Assembly: GCA_949076555.1 (NCBI GenBank)
Contig: CARUOB010000011.1
Coordinates: 1 to 25,800, forward strand
DNA: 25,800 nucleotides
Source: an uncultured Lachnospiraceae bacterium
GTDB lineage: Bacteria > Bacillota > Clostridia > Lachnospirales > Lachnospiraceae
Direction: 5' to 3'
Shown here: one piece after another, positions 1 through 10,100 of the stretch
Layout of the letters: every line of letters begins with the position of its first letter
How positions within the stretch are numbered: position 1 is the stretch's first letter
Translations under genes and position numbers: made by a program
The notes under the pieces: model-generated
The model's database searches: none
Told to the model about the DNA's origin: nothing
The model's input: the letters and a program-made list of their open reading frames with translations, nothing else

Positions 1-1064
1 CCCTCCAATGCCTTGCGGTACAGATTGCCGTACAGCTCGTTCATATCCACTTTCATGCCCATCACTTCCGAATATTCCTTAAACAGGTTCACCCACGCAT
101 TCAGGTCGGAAGTACAGTTATTGCAGTGCACCATCGCCACAAGACTGCCGTCCGGTGTCGTCACCAGATCGATCGCGTCATAAACTTTGGAGAGCTCCTT
201 CTCCATAACGATCATGCCAAACACACTTGTTCCCGCGGATACGTTTCCGGTACGTTTGGCCACACTGTTGGTCGCCGCCATACCCGTTCCCGCGTCGCCC
301 TCCGGCGGGCAGAAAGGAACGCCTGCCTGCAAGGCGCCTGTGGGATCTAACAGCTTCGCTCCCTCTTCCGTCAGCGCGCCCGCCTGCTGCCCCGCCGTGT
401 AAACCGCCGGAAGCACATCCTTTAATTTCCACGCAAAACCCTTGTCTGCAATCGCCTCGTCAAACTGCGCGATCATCCTCTCATTGAACTGTCCCGTCGC
501 AATGTCGATCGGGAACATACCGGAAGCCTCACCCACGCCGACAATTTTTTCACCCGTCAGTTTCCACTGGATATAGCCCGCCAGCGTAATCACAAATTTC
601 AGATCCGGCACATGCGCCTCACCGTTTAAAACCGCCTGATAGAGATGTGCAATCGTCCACCTCTGCGGAATATGATAGTTAAAAAGTTCCGTCAGCTTCG
701 TGGAAGCCTCCTCCGTAATCGTGTTTCTCCAAGTGCGGAAGGGAACCATCAATTCATCCTTTTCATTGAACGCCATATAGCCGTGCATCATTGCAGAAAA
801 ACCGATCGCCCCCAGCTTTACCAGTTTCTCTCCGTACTGTGCCTGTACATCCTCAGACAACTTCTGATAGCAGTCCTGCAGCCCCGTCCAGATGTCGTCC
901 AGACTATAAGTCCAGATGCCGTTCTCCAGTCTGTTCTCCCAATCGTGTGCCCCCGAAGCGATGGGCTTGTTGCTCTCATCCACCAAAACCGCCTTGATTC
1001 TGGTGGAACCGAACTCAATGCCCAGCACCGCCTTACCGCTTGCAATACATTCTTTTGCTCCCAT
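1..1064 (-). CDS. araB: FGGY-family carbohydrate kinase, probable L-ribulokinase, 3' end outside window
   Basis: About 354 residues of an FGGY sugar kinase are open from the ATG at 1064 to the window edge, so the C-terminal part is missing. The start is set by AGGAGG about 11 bases upstream. The N-terminal ATPase fold shows the phosphate-binding motif EFGSTRIKAV (residues 17-26) and the loop GFSAMMHGYMAF, which in this family lies in the sugar-binding half. Further on, CPPEGDAGTG and the GNVSAGTS motif mark the start of the second actin-like domain. FGGY kinases phosphorylate pentoses or related polyols with ATP in the cytoplasm. Its place directly behind araA suggests L-ribulose as substrate, giving L-ribulose 5-phosphate. 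It is not a close look-alike of classical E. coli AraB, and databases often call this group xylulokinase-like, so the substrate is inferred from context. Confidence 0.88.
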   Translation of the reverse strand, partial: MGAKECIASGKAVLGIEFGSTRIKAVLVDESNKPIASGAHDWENRLENGIWTYSLDDIWTGLQDCYQKLSEDVQAQYGEKLVKLGAIGFSAMMHGYMAFNEKDELMVPFRTWRNTITEEASTKLTELFNYHIPQRWTIAHLYQAVLNGEAHVPDLKFVITLAGYIQWKLTGEKIVGVGEASGMFPIDIATGQFNERMIAQFDEAIADKGFAWKLKDVLPAVYTAGQQAGALTEEGAKLLDPTGALQAGVPFCPPEGDAGTGMAATNSVAKRTGNVSAGTSVFGMIVMEKELSKVYDAIDLVTTPDGSLVAMVHCNNCTSDLNAWVNLFKEYSEVMGMKVDMNELYGNLYRKALE

Positions 1065-1221
1065 ACTTACCCTTTTACCTCCTTTTTTTTATCCGCAGTG
1101 CAAGCTCGAGAATCCTTCGGATTCCCTCGCTCGTGGGCTTCGCCCTATGCATCTGCAATCTGAAAAACTTGTCAGCAAGCTGCCATTTTTTCATCTTACA
1201 TCTGCGCACTGCTCATTGCCA
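1065..1221. other. araA-kinase spacer with tandem small hairpins
   Basis: This 157-base gap holds no gene. It has two adjacent small inverted repeats, GAATCC-TTC-GGATTC (1110-1124) and GGGC-TTC-GCCC (1135-1145). There is no long T-run after either on the transcribed minus strand, so they do not look like terminators. They could be mRNA processing or stability elements, or pieces of a dispersed intergenic repeat. The kinase ribosome binding site lies at its low-coordinate end. Confidence 0.5.
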
Positions 1222-2718
1222 TCACGCATAAGCTGCTGCATTCCATCTCAGTTCATTTTTAAAGTCACGGATATTGGTGTCTTTATCAATGATAACGCTC
1301 TCAATACCCATTGCGTCCGCCCAGTCTGCCATCTGCTCTACGGACAGATCATAGGAAAATGCGGTGTGGTGTGCGCCGCCGGCAAGAATCCACGCAGTCG
1401 CGCCGATTTCCAGATTCGGCTGCGGCGTCCAGAATGCCGTGCCAACCGGCAGTTTCGGCATAGGTTTCTCCACCTTCTTGCAGTCCACCGCGTTGATCAG
1501 CAGACGGAAACGTGTGCCCAAATCTACCAGTGAGCACGCCACCGCAGGACCGGTCTTTGACGTAAATACCAGACGGGCGGGATCTTCCCTGTTGCCCATG
1601 GAAAGAGGGCATACCTTAATGCCGATCTCCCCGTCCGCAACAGAAGGACATACCTCCAGCATATGCGCCTGCAGAATCCCTTCCTTGCCGGGCACGAGAT
1701 TATAAGTGTAATCTTCCATCATGGAAGTGCCCTTCGCGTCCTTGATGCCCGCTGTCATCAGCTTCATAATGCGAACCATGGCCGCCACCTTCCAGTCGCC
1801 CTCCGCGCCGAAGCCGTAACCCTTCTCCATCAATCTCTGGATCGCCAGACCCGGAAGCTGTTTCAGGCCGCCCAGCATACCGAAGTGCGTTACCACCGCA
1901 TGATAGTCGTTCTCCACAAGGAACTTCTCGATGCCGATTTCCTGCTGTGCCTGCACGGCCACGTGTTTTTTGAACTCATCGAGATCTCTGCCCTCGTCAA
2001 TAATCTTATATTTGCTGTAGTACTCCTCAACCAGCGCGTTTACATCTCCCTGCGGCACCGCGTCCACATACTCCACCACGTCGTTTACGCAGTAATGGTC
2101 GATCTCCCAGCCAAACTTGATCTGTGCCTCTACCTTATCGCCCTCTGTAACCGCCACGTTGTTCATGTTGTCACCGAATCGGCACACGCGCACATGGGAG
2201 GACTCGATCACGCCGATGGCCGTGCGCATCCAGCTTCCAAGCTGTCTCTGCACAGATTCGGAAGCCCAGTGTCCCACAATAATCTTGCGCTCGATACCCA
2301 TGCGGCTCACGATATGTCCGTACTCTCTGTCCCCGTGGGCGGACTGGTTCTCATTCATAAAATCCATATCTATCGTATCATAGGGAAGTTCTTCGTTGAA
2401 CTGTGTGTGCAGATGGCAGAGCGGTTTCCGAAACTCTTTCAGTCCCAGAATCCACATCTTCGCCGGAGAAAACGTGTGCATCCAAGTAATCACTCCCGCA
2501 CACTCAGGATCGTTGTTTGCATCATTGAATGCCTTGCGGATAGACGCCTGCCCAAGCAGCGTAGGCTTCAATATTACTTCAAAAGGCAGATTCCCGGAAG
2601 CATTTAACCCCTCCACGATCTTCGCGGAATGATCCGCCACTTTTCTCAGGCACTCATCCCCATACAAGTCCTGAGACCCCGTGCAAAACCAAAATTTGTA
2701 ATTCTTTGCTGCGATCAT
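1222..2718 (-). CDS. araA: L-arabinose isomerase
   Basis: A 498-residue AraA, almost exactly the length of the E. coli enzyme (500). It interconverts L-arabinose and L-ribulose in the cytoplasm with a divalent metal, usually Mn2+. The metal/catalytic residues of the family can be placed: E306 in YGFGAEGDWK, E335 in TSMMEDYTYN, H352 in LQAHMLEVCPS, and H450 in ILAGGAHHTAFS. The N-terminus (KNYKFWFCTGSQDLYG) is the usual Rossmann-like start. The ATG at 2718 follows a GAGAGGG ribosome binding site. It lies between araR (upstream) and an FGGY kinase (downstream), in the same direction, and has its own promoter with an AraR-type operator on the -35 box. Nothing is missing. Confidence 0.98.
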   Translation of the reverse strand: MIAAKNYKFWFCTGSQDLYGDECLRKVADHSAKIVEGLNASGNLPFEVILKPTLLGQASIRKAFNDANNDPECAGVITWMHTFSPAKMWILGLKEFRKPLCHLHTQFNEELPYDTIDMDFMNENQSAHGDREYGHIVSRMGIERKIIVGHWASESVQRQLGSWMRTAIGVIESSHVRVCRFGDNMNNVAVTEGDKVEAQIKFGWEIDHYCVNDVVEYVDAVPQGDVNALVEEYYSKYKIIDEGRDLDEFKKHVAVQAQQEIGIEKFLVENDYHAVVTHFGMLGGLKQLPGLAIQRLMEKGYGFGAEGDWKVAAMVRIMKLMTAGIKDAKGTSMMEDYTYNLVPGKEGILQAHMLEVCPSVADGEIGIKVCPLSMGNREDPARLVFTSKTGPAVACSLVDLGTRFRLLINAVDCKKVEKPMPKLPVGTAFWTPQPNLEIGATAWILAGGAHHTAFSYDLSVEQMADWADAMGIESVIIDKDTNIRDFKNELRWNAAAYA

Positions 2719-2755
2719 ACAATACCCTCTCTTTCATAAAATTTGTTTCTTTCTT

Positions 2756-2784
2756 ACTATACAGTCTATTACTTGTACATACAA
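2756..2784 (-). promoter_or_regulatory. araA promoter
   Basis: Read on the minus strand, the -35 box TTGTAT (2779-2784) and the -10 box TATAGT (2756-2761) are separated by exactly 17 bases. They lie about 40 bases upstream of the araA ATG. The -35 box is inside the palindrome at 2771-2786, which fits repression by AraR blocking RNA polymerase. Confidence 0.75.
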
Positions 2785-2786
2785 AT
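2771..2786. promoter_or_regulatory. AraR-type operator
   Basis: The sequence ACTTGTACATACAAAT contains the palindrome TTGTA-CA-TACAA. It closely resembles the B. subtilis AraR box (ATTTGTACGTACAAAT). It overlaps the -35 box of the araA promoter, and the regulator gene is next door. A further half site, TTGTAC, lies at 2794-2799, one and a half to two helical turns away, which could allow a second dimer to bind. Binding itself is inferred from the match. Confidence 0.72.
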
Positions 2787-2802
2787 ATGCAAGTTGTACA
2801 CA

Positions 2803-3885
2803 CTATTTTATTTTCTGCACCGATCTGCGCGGCACCACGTCCACCTCAAACTCATAGTTCGCGTCGAAGGACGGGTCTTTGATCATGCGCAGCAGATTTT
2901 CCGCCGCCTTGCCGCCCAGCCGCTCCATCGGATGCGGCGCGGAAGCAATCGGCACTTCCCCGAGAATCGCCAGCTCCGAATCGTCCACACTTGCCACCGA
3001 AATATCCTTCGGAACCCGGATGCCGTTCTTCTTGAAAATATCCAAAAGGCCAAAGGCCACCTCATCGTTATAGCAAAATACCGCCGTACAGTCTTGAAAC
3101 CGTTCCAGCACCTTCCCGGACGCCTTTTCCAGATGCTTTTTTTCTTCCGTGTCCACCCACACGATCTGCCTGTCTACCACCTCAATCCCGGCGTCCATCA
3201 TCGCGTCCATATACCCCGAAAAGCGCGCCTGTCCCTGTCCGTCGTCCAGTTTAAAAATACCGCCGATTTTTTCATGTCCCATGGAAAGCAGATACTTCGT
3301 CATTTTCCACCCGGCCATATGATCGTTGATGGACACATGCGGAATCTTTAACTGCGGATAAAAACTGTTGATAAAAATGACCGGAATCCGCTTTTTTCGT
3401 ATCTCCTGATAGAGCCGCAGATTGGGATTCGGAATGCCGCTCTTCGTCGGTTCCACAATCAGACCTGACACCTCGTCCCGGCTGATGATATCCTCCAAAA
3501 TAGCCTTCTCCCTCCCGTGCTGGTTGCTCGTAAATGCAATCTGCACCGAATATCCCGCCTCCAGAAGCACATTCTCTATGCCCTGTATGGTTCGGGGAAA
3601 AATATAGCCGTCCACATAAGTTGTCACCACGGACACCCGCATTCGCTTCGTCAGGTTTGCCAGGCGGTTATCATTGACGTAAGTGCCGCTCCCCTGAATC
3701 CGGCGGAGCAGCCCTTCATTTTCCAAGACACCGATCGCGTGTCTGACCGTCTGACGGCTCACGCCAAACATCTCCTTGAGTGTGTTTTCCGAATACATCT
3801 TCTGACCCGGAACCAGCTTTTTCGTCTCTATTTGTTTATTGATCCACGAAACCAGTTCCATATATTTAGGGGTTGTTTTTTCCAT
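2803..3885 (-). CDS. araR: GntR/LacI hybrid repressor, AraR-like
   Basis: A 360-residue regulator with the AraR layout. Residues 1-70 are a GntR winged helix-turn-helix (KYMELVSWINKQIETKKL, then the recognition helix region GVSRQTVRHAIGVLENEGLL and the wing RRIQGSGTYV). Residues 80-350 are a LacI-type sugar-binding domain (RVSVVTTYVDGYIFP, GLIVEPTKSG, ALL-type motif FCYNDEVAFGLLDIFKKNGI, PKDISVASVDDSELA). B. subtilis AraR represses arabinose genes and is released by L-arabinose. The ATG at 3885 is chosen because AGGAG stands six bases upstream; an upstream ATG at 3930 would add 15 residues without family likeness. It is followed by araA, whose promoter carries a matching operator. The arabinose assignment rests on fold, neighbours and operator together. 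Confidence 0.87.
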   Translation of the reverse strand: MEKTTPKYMELVSWINKQIETKKLVPGQKMYSENTLKEMFGVSRQTVRHAIGVLENEGLLRRIQGSGTYVNDNRLANLTKRMRVSVVTTYVDGYIFPRTIQGIENVLLEAGYSVQIAFTSNQHGREKAILEDIISRDEVSGLIVEPTKSGIPNPNLRLYQEIRKKRIPVIFINSFYPQLKIPHVSINDHMAGWKMTKYLLSMGHEKIGGIFKLDDGQGQARFSGYMDAMMDAGIEVVDRQIVWVDTEEKKHLEKASGKVLERFQDCTAVFCYNDEVAFGLLDIFKKNGIRVPKDISVASVDDSELAILGEVPIASAPHPMERLGGKAAENLLRMIKDPSFDANYEFEVDVVPRRSVQKIK

Positions 3886-3930
3886 CACATACTCCTGCCG
3901 CTCTCCGGCTGCGCATATATCAGCAGACAT

Positions 3931-3988
3931 AAAAGGCCGCCCTTTCAGGCAGCCCTTGCTTTTAAGGACTGCGCTCTTTACGCTGTCC
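3931..3988 (-). promoter_or_regulatory. araR leader with two hairpins
   Basis: Between the predicted araR start of transcription (near 3992) and its ATG are two inverted repeats. Hairpin 1 (3966-3988) pairs GGACAGCG with CGCAGTCC with one mismatch. Hairpin 2 (3931-3957) pairs AAGGGCTGCC with GGCGGCCTTT and is followed by only four T. It resembles a weak terminator, so attenuation is possible, but no ligand-binding RNA family was recognised. Confidence 0.45.
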
Positions 3989-3998
3989 GTACTATTTC

Positions 3999-4027
3999 AT
4001 CATATCGGCATGTCGGGCAATTGTCAA
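3999..4027 (-). promoter_or_regulatory. araR promoter
   Basis: On the minus strand a perfect -35 box TTGACA (4022-4027) and -10 box TATGAT (3999-4004) are separated by 17 bases. The predicted transcript starts near 3992, giving a leader of about 107 bases before the araR ATG. No AraR-like palindrome was seen on it. Confidence 0.8.
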
Positions 4028-4034
4028 GCTGGGT

Positions 4035-4077
4035 GCAGAAACAGCCCCGGGCAATAATACCCGGAGCTGTTTCCTGC
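4035..4077. terminator. strong hairpin behind the giant gene, probable terminator
   Basis: GAAACAGC pairs with GCTGTTTC and the inner CCGGG with CCCGG through one G-T pair, giving a stem of about 14 bases with an 8-base loop; GCA/TGC extends it past a bulge. It lies about 80 bases past the stop of the giant surface-protein gene. On the minus strand only three T close the stem, whereas on the plus strand a T-rich tract (4081-4090) follows. It may therefore act in both directions. Confidence 0.55.
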
Positions 4078-4117
4078 AATCTTTTTATTTCGTTACTTTA
4101 GATCATCCCTGTGCTTT

Positions 4118-4148
4118 CCGTCCGCTGCACCGATGGCGGTGTGGACGG
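4118..4148 (-). other. two-tier hairpin just past the giant gene stop
   Basis: An outer stem CCGTCC/GGACGG encloses an inner stem CACCG/CGGTG with a four-base loop. It begins within about ten bases of the stop codon and has no T-run. It may protect the 3' end of the mRNA together with the stronger hairpin further on. Confidence 0.4.
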
Positions 4149-4156
4149 TCTAATGG

Positions 4157-7100
4157 TTAGTTGTTCCAAGGCCTAAAACCTTTTCCTACATGTACAGTGA
4201 AAGAAACAGACTGAGTATCAAAATAACACAGGCTCTTCAAATACACGGTCTGACCTTTCGTCAGTTGGCAATAAATGCCGTAATTATGCCCTTCATCCGT
4301 CGGCCCATCTCCATCCGCAGCACCTATAGATCCGCTAGTATTCATGTTATTGTGAAGCAGACAAGTATCAGCATCTACTGAACCAATATCGTACAAAATA
4401 CCATAAGTATCTGCGGTTCCCTCTGACCAAAAGGTATAATAACCATCTTCCGGCACGGTAAAAATGTGTCCTGTCGCGGTAGCCTGTCTGTCTGGCGCAT
4501 CATTCTTTCCAAGTACTGACGCCTGCGCTGCCACTCCCAGCTTTAGCTCTTCCAAAGGGTCTGTCAGTTCTGCCTGCAGGGAGAAAGTTACATCGCCTTG
4601 CGCTGACATCGTCCACATCACTGTCTGCCCTGCTTTCAGCACCATTTTCTTTGACAGCTTACTACCCTTGTTCATGACCATTGACTCTGTTGCGTTTCCG
4701 CCTCTGCTCAGTTCAAAGGTTGTCTTTTCACTTAACGCGTCTGCTGTCGTAAAGGAATAAATTCCTGTGCCCTCTGCAATAAATAAAACTTTCTTCTCCT
4801 GATCTGCCTGTAACGCGATCTCTGTTCCGGCTGTCGTGAATGTAGGTATGCTGTCATCCTTCGCACCGGCTACAGCCACAGTCATCTCACTCCCGGAGTT
4901 GTTAACCGGATTCACATATACGGTCTGCCCAGCCATGAGAAGGACGCTTGCAGTGATCGTAACCTTTCCATCCGTCCCAGCGGTTCCGGCCGTGCCTGTC
5001 GCCAACGGGCTTCCATAATAGCTCTCCGCATCACTCATGCTGCTCCAAATTTTCAGCTCTGCATCAGATTGGTTTGCCTGATCCACTGTCAGGGTGAACT
5101 GATATGCCCCGGTCATCGAAGCCGTAAACGCATAGAAAGTTTCGGTTCCGTTAACCTTCACATCCCCGGTCGCCGTTGACAGGTCTGCCGGTGTGATGTC
5201 TGTCGTATTTACCGTAAATGTCACGTCTGCGCTATCGCCATTTCTAACTTTCACGCATACCACGTCTCCCTGATTTAACTCCAGCTTTTCACTGAAATTG
5301 GTTCCGTAGATCTGCGTCTTAACTTCAGTGCCTACCTTTATCTCTCCTGACACATTGTTGTTTGCCGTGTCAGCCGTAGCAGAGAACTGGTAGTATCCAC
5401 TCTTCTCAATCGTGTACATCAGATACTTTGTCTCGTCCGATGCAAGCGTTACCTGCTTGGGCGTGCCAAACGCAACATCCTCACTGATCTTCTTCGCCTG
5501 AAGTGTATACTCTACACCATAGGCTAAATTATTATACCGTGTAGTCAGCCAAACGCTGTCACCTTTCTGCAACTGCGTTTCAACCGTCGCTCCATAATTG
5601 GAAGTATAGGCTTGGTTCATTGCATCCTGCACATTCGTGTAAAGATATAATGTCTCTTTATTATTATTTTCATCGGACAGGGAGAACTGATACTGGCCGG
5701 TTTCCGGCGCATTAAACTCGAAGCTCGCCGGTTCGTCCTGACCTGTCACCTTCTTCCCGTTCTCCGCTGCCTCCATGCGCTGTGTCAGATTAATCTCCAC
5801 ATAATACGCATTGTTTACTGCATTTTCATCCCCTCTGGATCTAAGGTAAATTGTTGTTCCCTCTGTCAGCCAGCCGAGATTACTTCCGCAACTACTCCAG
5901 CTTCCGTTCGCAGTACTCTTCTTCCAGATTCTGACGGAACTTCCTGTAGTCTCAAAAGCATATTTCGCAGTCTCCGCTGCGGTAAAACTAAAATAATGAT
6001 ATTGCGACATTCCGACTTTTCTAGGATCACCCACGCTCAAAGGCAGATACTCAGGTGCGTTGCTGTCTATCCCTTCCGGATAATCCGGATCAGCATAATC
6101 TTCCGGCTCATCGTCTCCATAGTAACGGGTAGACCCGTCTCCGTTCTTATAAGCGTCTCCGACTGCCACTACAGAGATATCATATCTGGCAATCACCTTA
6201 TTGCCCAGAATCTTCGACTTCACTTCCAGCGTCGTGCTTCCGGGTTTCAGGCCCTTTAATGTGATACAGTAGGTTCCTGCCGCCGCCTTGACACTCGCTA
6301 CTTTCTTATCCCCGATCGTCCATGCCAGTGTATCATTGACACGTCCACGGTTAGAAGGATACGCGGTTAACGTATAAGAGTTTCCGGACAGTACCCACAG
6401 TCTGTTATTATACTCATCATTGTCAGGGTCATAGGATAATGTATAGTTTCCTTCTGACACGCCAATCTTCATGCCGCCTCTGGGCTGTGACACACTGATA
6501 ACATTATCATTATTGTCAAATCTGTGTGTATCTGTCAGATAGCTATCGCACGCAGGAATCTTTGTGGTCTTCGCCTTTGCGGATGCCGGTTTTGCCGTGA
6601 CATTTTTATACAGTGCAGTAATCTGAACCGTGTACTGGCTTTCCTTCGCAATCTTTCCGCCGCCTGCCACCACATCATCCCTAATCTGAGTCGCACTAAT
6701 CCGATACGTATCTTTGAGCCATTTTCTCTTGTTGCCGGATACTTCATATGATACTTTTGTTACTCCGGTCTTCTCATAGCGTTTGTCAAGTAACTTCTTT
6801 TTGCTCGAATCAATGATTTCCACACGGAAAGCATCCGCATCGCCCGCATGGGTGAAGGTCAGGCCGAACTTGTCATTGGTCACATCGATCGCTTTGATCT
6901 TCTTCACCGGCGCAAGCTCTTTCGAAACGAAAGTGATCTTAGCCGTCGCATTGGTTTCCGGCTCTGCGATCTTCTTCACATTTTTGTCTGTGAGAGACAG
7001 CTCCAGCCTGCCGCCGCTCTTGATGGCACGAAGCGAATTGCCATTCAGCTCGAAATACTCCTTCTGTGCCTGCACTGCCGCCCTGACCACATCCATATCC

Positions 7101-10100
7101 ATATCGGGCGCACGATAGGACGTCAGTTTGGTCTTACCTGACTTGTAGGTGTAGAGCGCAATATCGTTCAAATTCACACTCTGGCCAACCGAGAGATTCA
7201 CGGTTTTCTTCTTCGCCGTCACGGAATCCACATCCGCACTGATAACAAGCCGGATATTCGTCTCTTCATCCAGGCTGCTGTCGTATGCGTAGATTTCCAC
7301 GCAGTCAATATAATCCTCTGCATCAACATCATAATGGCCTGTGATGCCGGTAAGTTTGATCTTACCCTTCTTGTCGACACTTACAAACTCATTTTTCTGT
7401 ACTTTGGCAGAATTTCCATTCTTGTCTTTTCCCAATACATAATACTGCAGCTTCGGTTCCTGATAAACGTCTTTATACTGCTTATCCAGCGGAAGCTCCA
7501 AATCCAGATAATCATCGCTGTCCGCCGCCGGGTCGCTGGCATTCAGGAAAAACCGTCCAAGCGTCTTGCTGTCCAGCGCTTTGATCTTGGAGAAATCTAC
7601 TACGTATGTACGGACATAAGGATAGAACGCAGGCATCTTATCATAGTCTTCATACCACGTAACATCCGTAATGCCGTCAACTGTCTCGTCCAGCTTGAGA
7701 TCCAGTTCCAGCGCCTCAGACTTCAACGTCGTGAAAGTAACCGCCGTACCGGCTGCGCTGTCATCAACGGTACTCTGCGTAATCACGCTTCCGTCAGAGA
7801 GCGTCTTCGCCCCGCACACGTTTCTCACATACACGGTATACTGTGTATTGGGCGCCAGCTTGGTCAGCCGTGCCGTGTACTTGTTATTGAGCCTGTTGTA
7901 GCTCTCGTCCGCGCTGTCCTGATAGATCGGCTCGATCTCGAAGTCATTTCTCCACTGGTTCTTGTTGCCCTGCAGATTCTTTGCTTTCACTTCGATATCT
8001 TTTGCATTCTTCTTACCGGCCACCACATAGATCTCGCGGCGGTATCCGTCGCTCACCACGCCGTAGTTCACGTCCGCTTCTGTGCCGTGCGCACTTACCG
8101 TAACCGGCTTGGGCGCCGTCACAAGCGTACCCTCAATCGTCACTTTCGCAGTTGTTGCGCCTTCGATCGGCACCATCTCGCCGTATTCATTCATATGCTG
8201 CGGGAACACGATAATATCCGCTTTCCCCTTCTTGAGTGCCGTCACATAACCGCTCTCAGGATTGACGTGCATAACCGTGTCGTCGCTGCTCTTATAGCCG
8301 AGGCAGACCACATCCGCCATCTGCGCTTTCGTGATCTTCACATCCAACTGTACGGAAGAACCGATCGCCAGCTTCTTCGGCGCCGCATTGAATGCCAGCT
8401 TCTTCGGCGCCACCGCATCTTGCAGATTGCCGAGACACTGTTCCTTATCAAAGTTCAGCTTTATGGTCTCGACATATTTGTCTTCCCAGCGGATATTAAA
8501 GCTCTTCTCCCCATTCGCCGCATCGAAAAGTACGGTAAAATATCCAGAGTTCTTATACTCTGCTACAACCTTGCCGCCGGCCTTTTCCACTTCGTTTTTG
8601 TACATCGCCGTGTCAGGAATCTGACTGCCAAATTCCGCCGGGGCAGAAATCTTGAATGCCGCAAGATTACCTGTCATCCCGTTACTTGTCGCGTAGCCGA
8701 TTCCCTCCAGCACATTCACCGTCTGCGAAATGCTGTCGTCCTTCCGCGTTACCTCGGGAGCTCCGATGGCAAGCTGCTTCACATTGCCAAGAACTACCGA
8801 TGTAATCTTGGCAGGCGCCGCAACGGTCTTAAAGGTGCAGAGAACGTCCGCGGCAGCCACCTCATAGTTTCTGTCAAAATCATCTCTTAAACCACCGCTT
8901 TCCGCGTCATAGCGGATCTCGAATTCCCGATTTCTGTGAAGAATGTTTCCGCTTAAAGGCGTTTTACTGCCTTTCTCATATACAGAGAATGCAGGTTCGC
9001 CATTTTCCCATGCGTCATTTTCATCAGTGAATGCCCATTCGTCACTCTCCGCATAGCCCGTTACTCTATATCCATCGCGGATGTCACTCCGAAGTCCGGT
9101 CGTGCTGCCTGCCTCATAGGTATCATTCAGCTTGAGTTCCAGACTGATGGATCGTTTCCCGATCTTTATGGTTCCGATCAGTTTGCCGGGCACTGTGACA
9201 GGTTCCGGTCCGAGATCGAGAGGCGCATACTCCTCATTGCCCCCGAAACATGCGTACAGATCATACTCTCCCGCCATCCACAGATCTTCCAGCAGACCAT
9301 CTTCACCGGTTGTCTTTTCTACATAGCGATACTCTACCAAGTCTTTCGGTACATCAACCGGCTGCCCGTCCTTTGTCGTCGTAAGCGTATAAGCCTCTTC
9401 CGGCTTCACCATTTCTCTGGTGAGGCATTTGCCGTCATAGATGTCTTCATACGCTACCAGTTTCTCCGGTACCGGCGTGAGATTCAGCACCTTCTCGCCC
9501 ATCTTATTGACAGTAAAGGGCGCGGTTCCGCCCAAAGGCTCTTCCTTATAGCCAGCCCGTTTCTTTGTCTCACCCGCCGGGTTCTGGACGTCTTTTTCTG
9601 TTTTAACCTTCTTATAGGTTGTGTAATTACCATCTAGAAGATATTCATTGTACCCAACATCCCAATATTTTACACCAAAAGCCTGAATCTTATATTCCGT
9701 CTTTCCGGTATCGTCAAATACAAGTTCGGTATAATTATTAAATTCATTGTAAGATTCTTCGAACTGGTTCGTACCATCGTCCTGCTTTATGTACTTCTCG
9801 ATCCCCCAGAAAATCTCGATCCCATCCAGCTTCTTATCCATCTGATACTTGATATCATGGTTATAGAAGAAATCTGCCGGGGTACCTCCGGACAGCATAC
9901 TGTACTCACCCTCCGGTGTAATCGTAAGCTGCACCTTGTCAATGACAAAGTACACCACTGCCGCCGCGCCGTCCTTCACATAGTAGAGTGTTCCGTCGTC
10001 GGTATTGTCCTCATACGAAACTACCAGCTTGTAGATACCTGCATCTGTCGGCGCAGTCATGTTCCAAAGCGAAGTCCAGTTTTCCTCATCCTCAAAACCA

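Noticed and set aside
1663..2607. Plus-strand open frame of 314 codons
   Set aside because: Antisense of araA; composition and lack of any motif mark it as a shadow.
4157..4260. Sortase LPXTG anchor at the end of the giant protein
   Set aside because: The last residues have no LPXTG-like motif, hydrophobic helix or basic tail.
7334..8890. Long plus-strand open frame of 518 codons
   Set aside because: It lies wholly antisense to the giant surface-protein gene, is rich in Arg/His/Leu as expected of a shadow frame, and has no ribosome binding site or recognisable domain.
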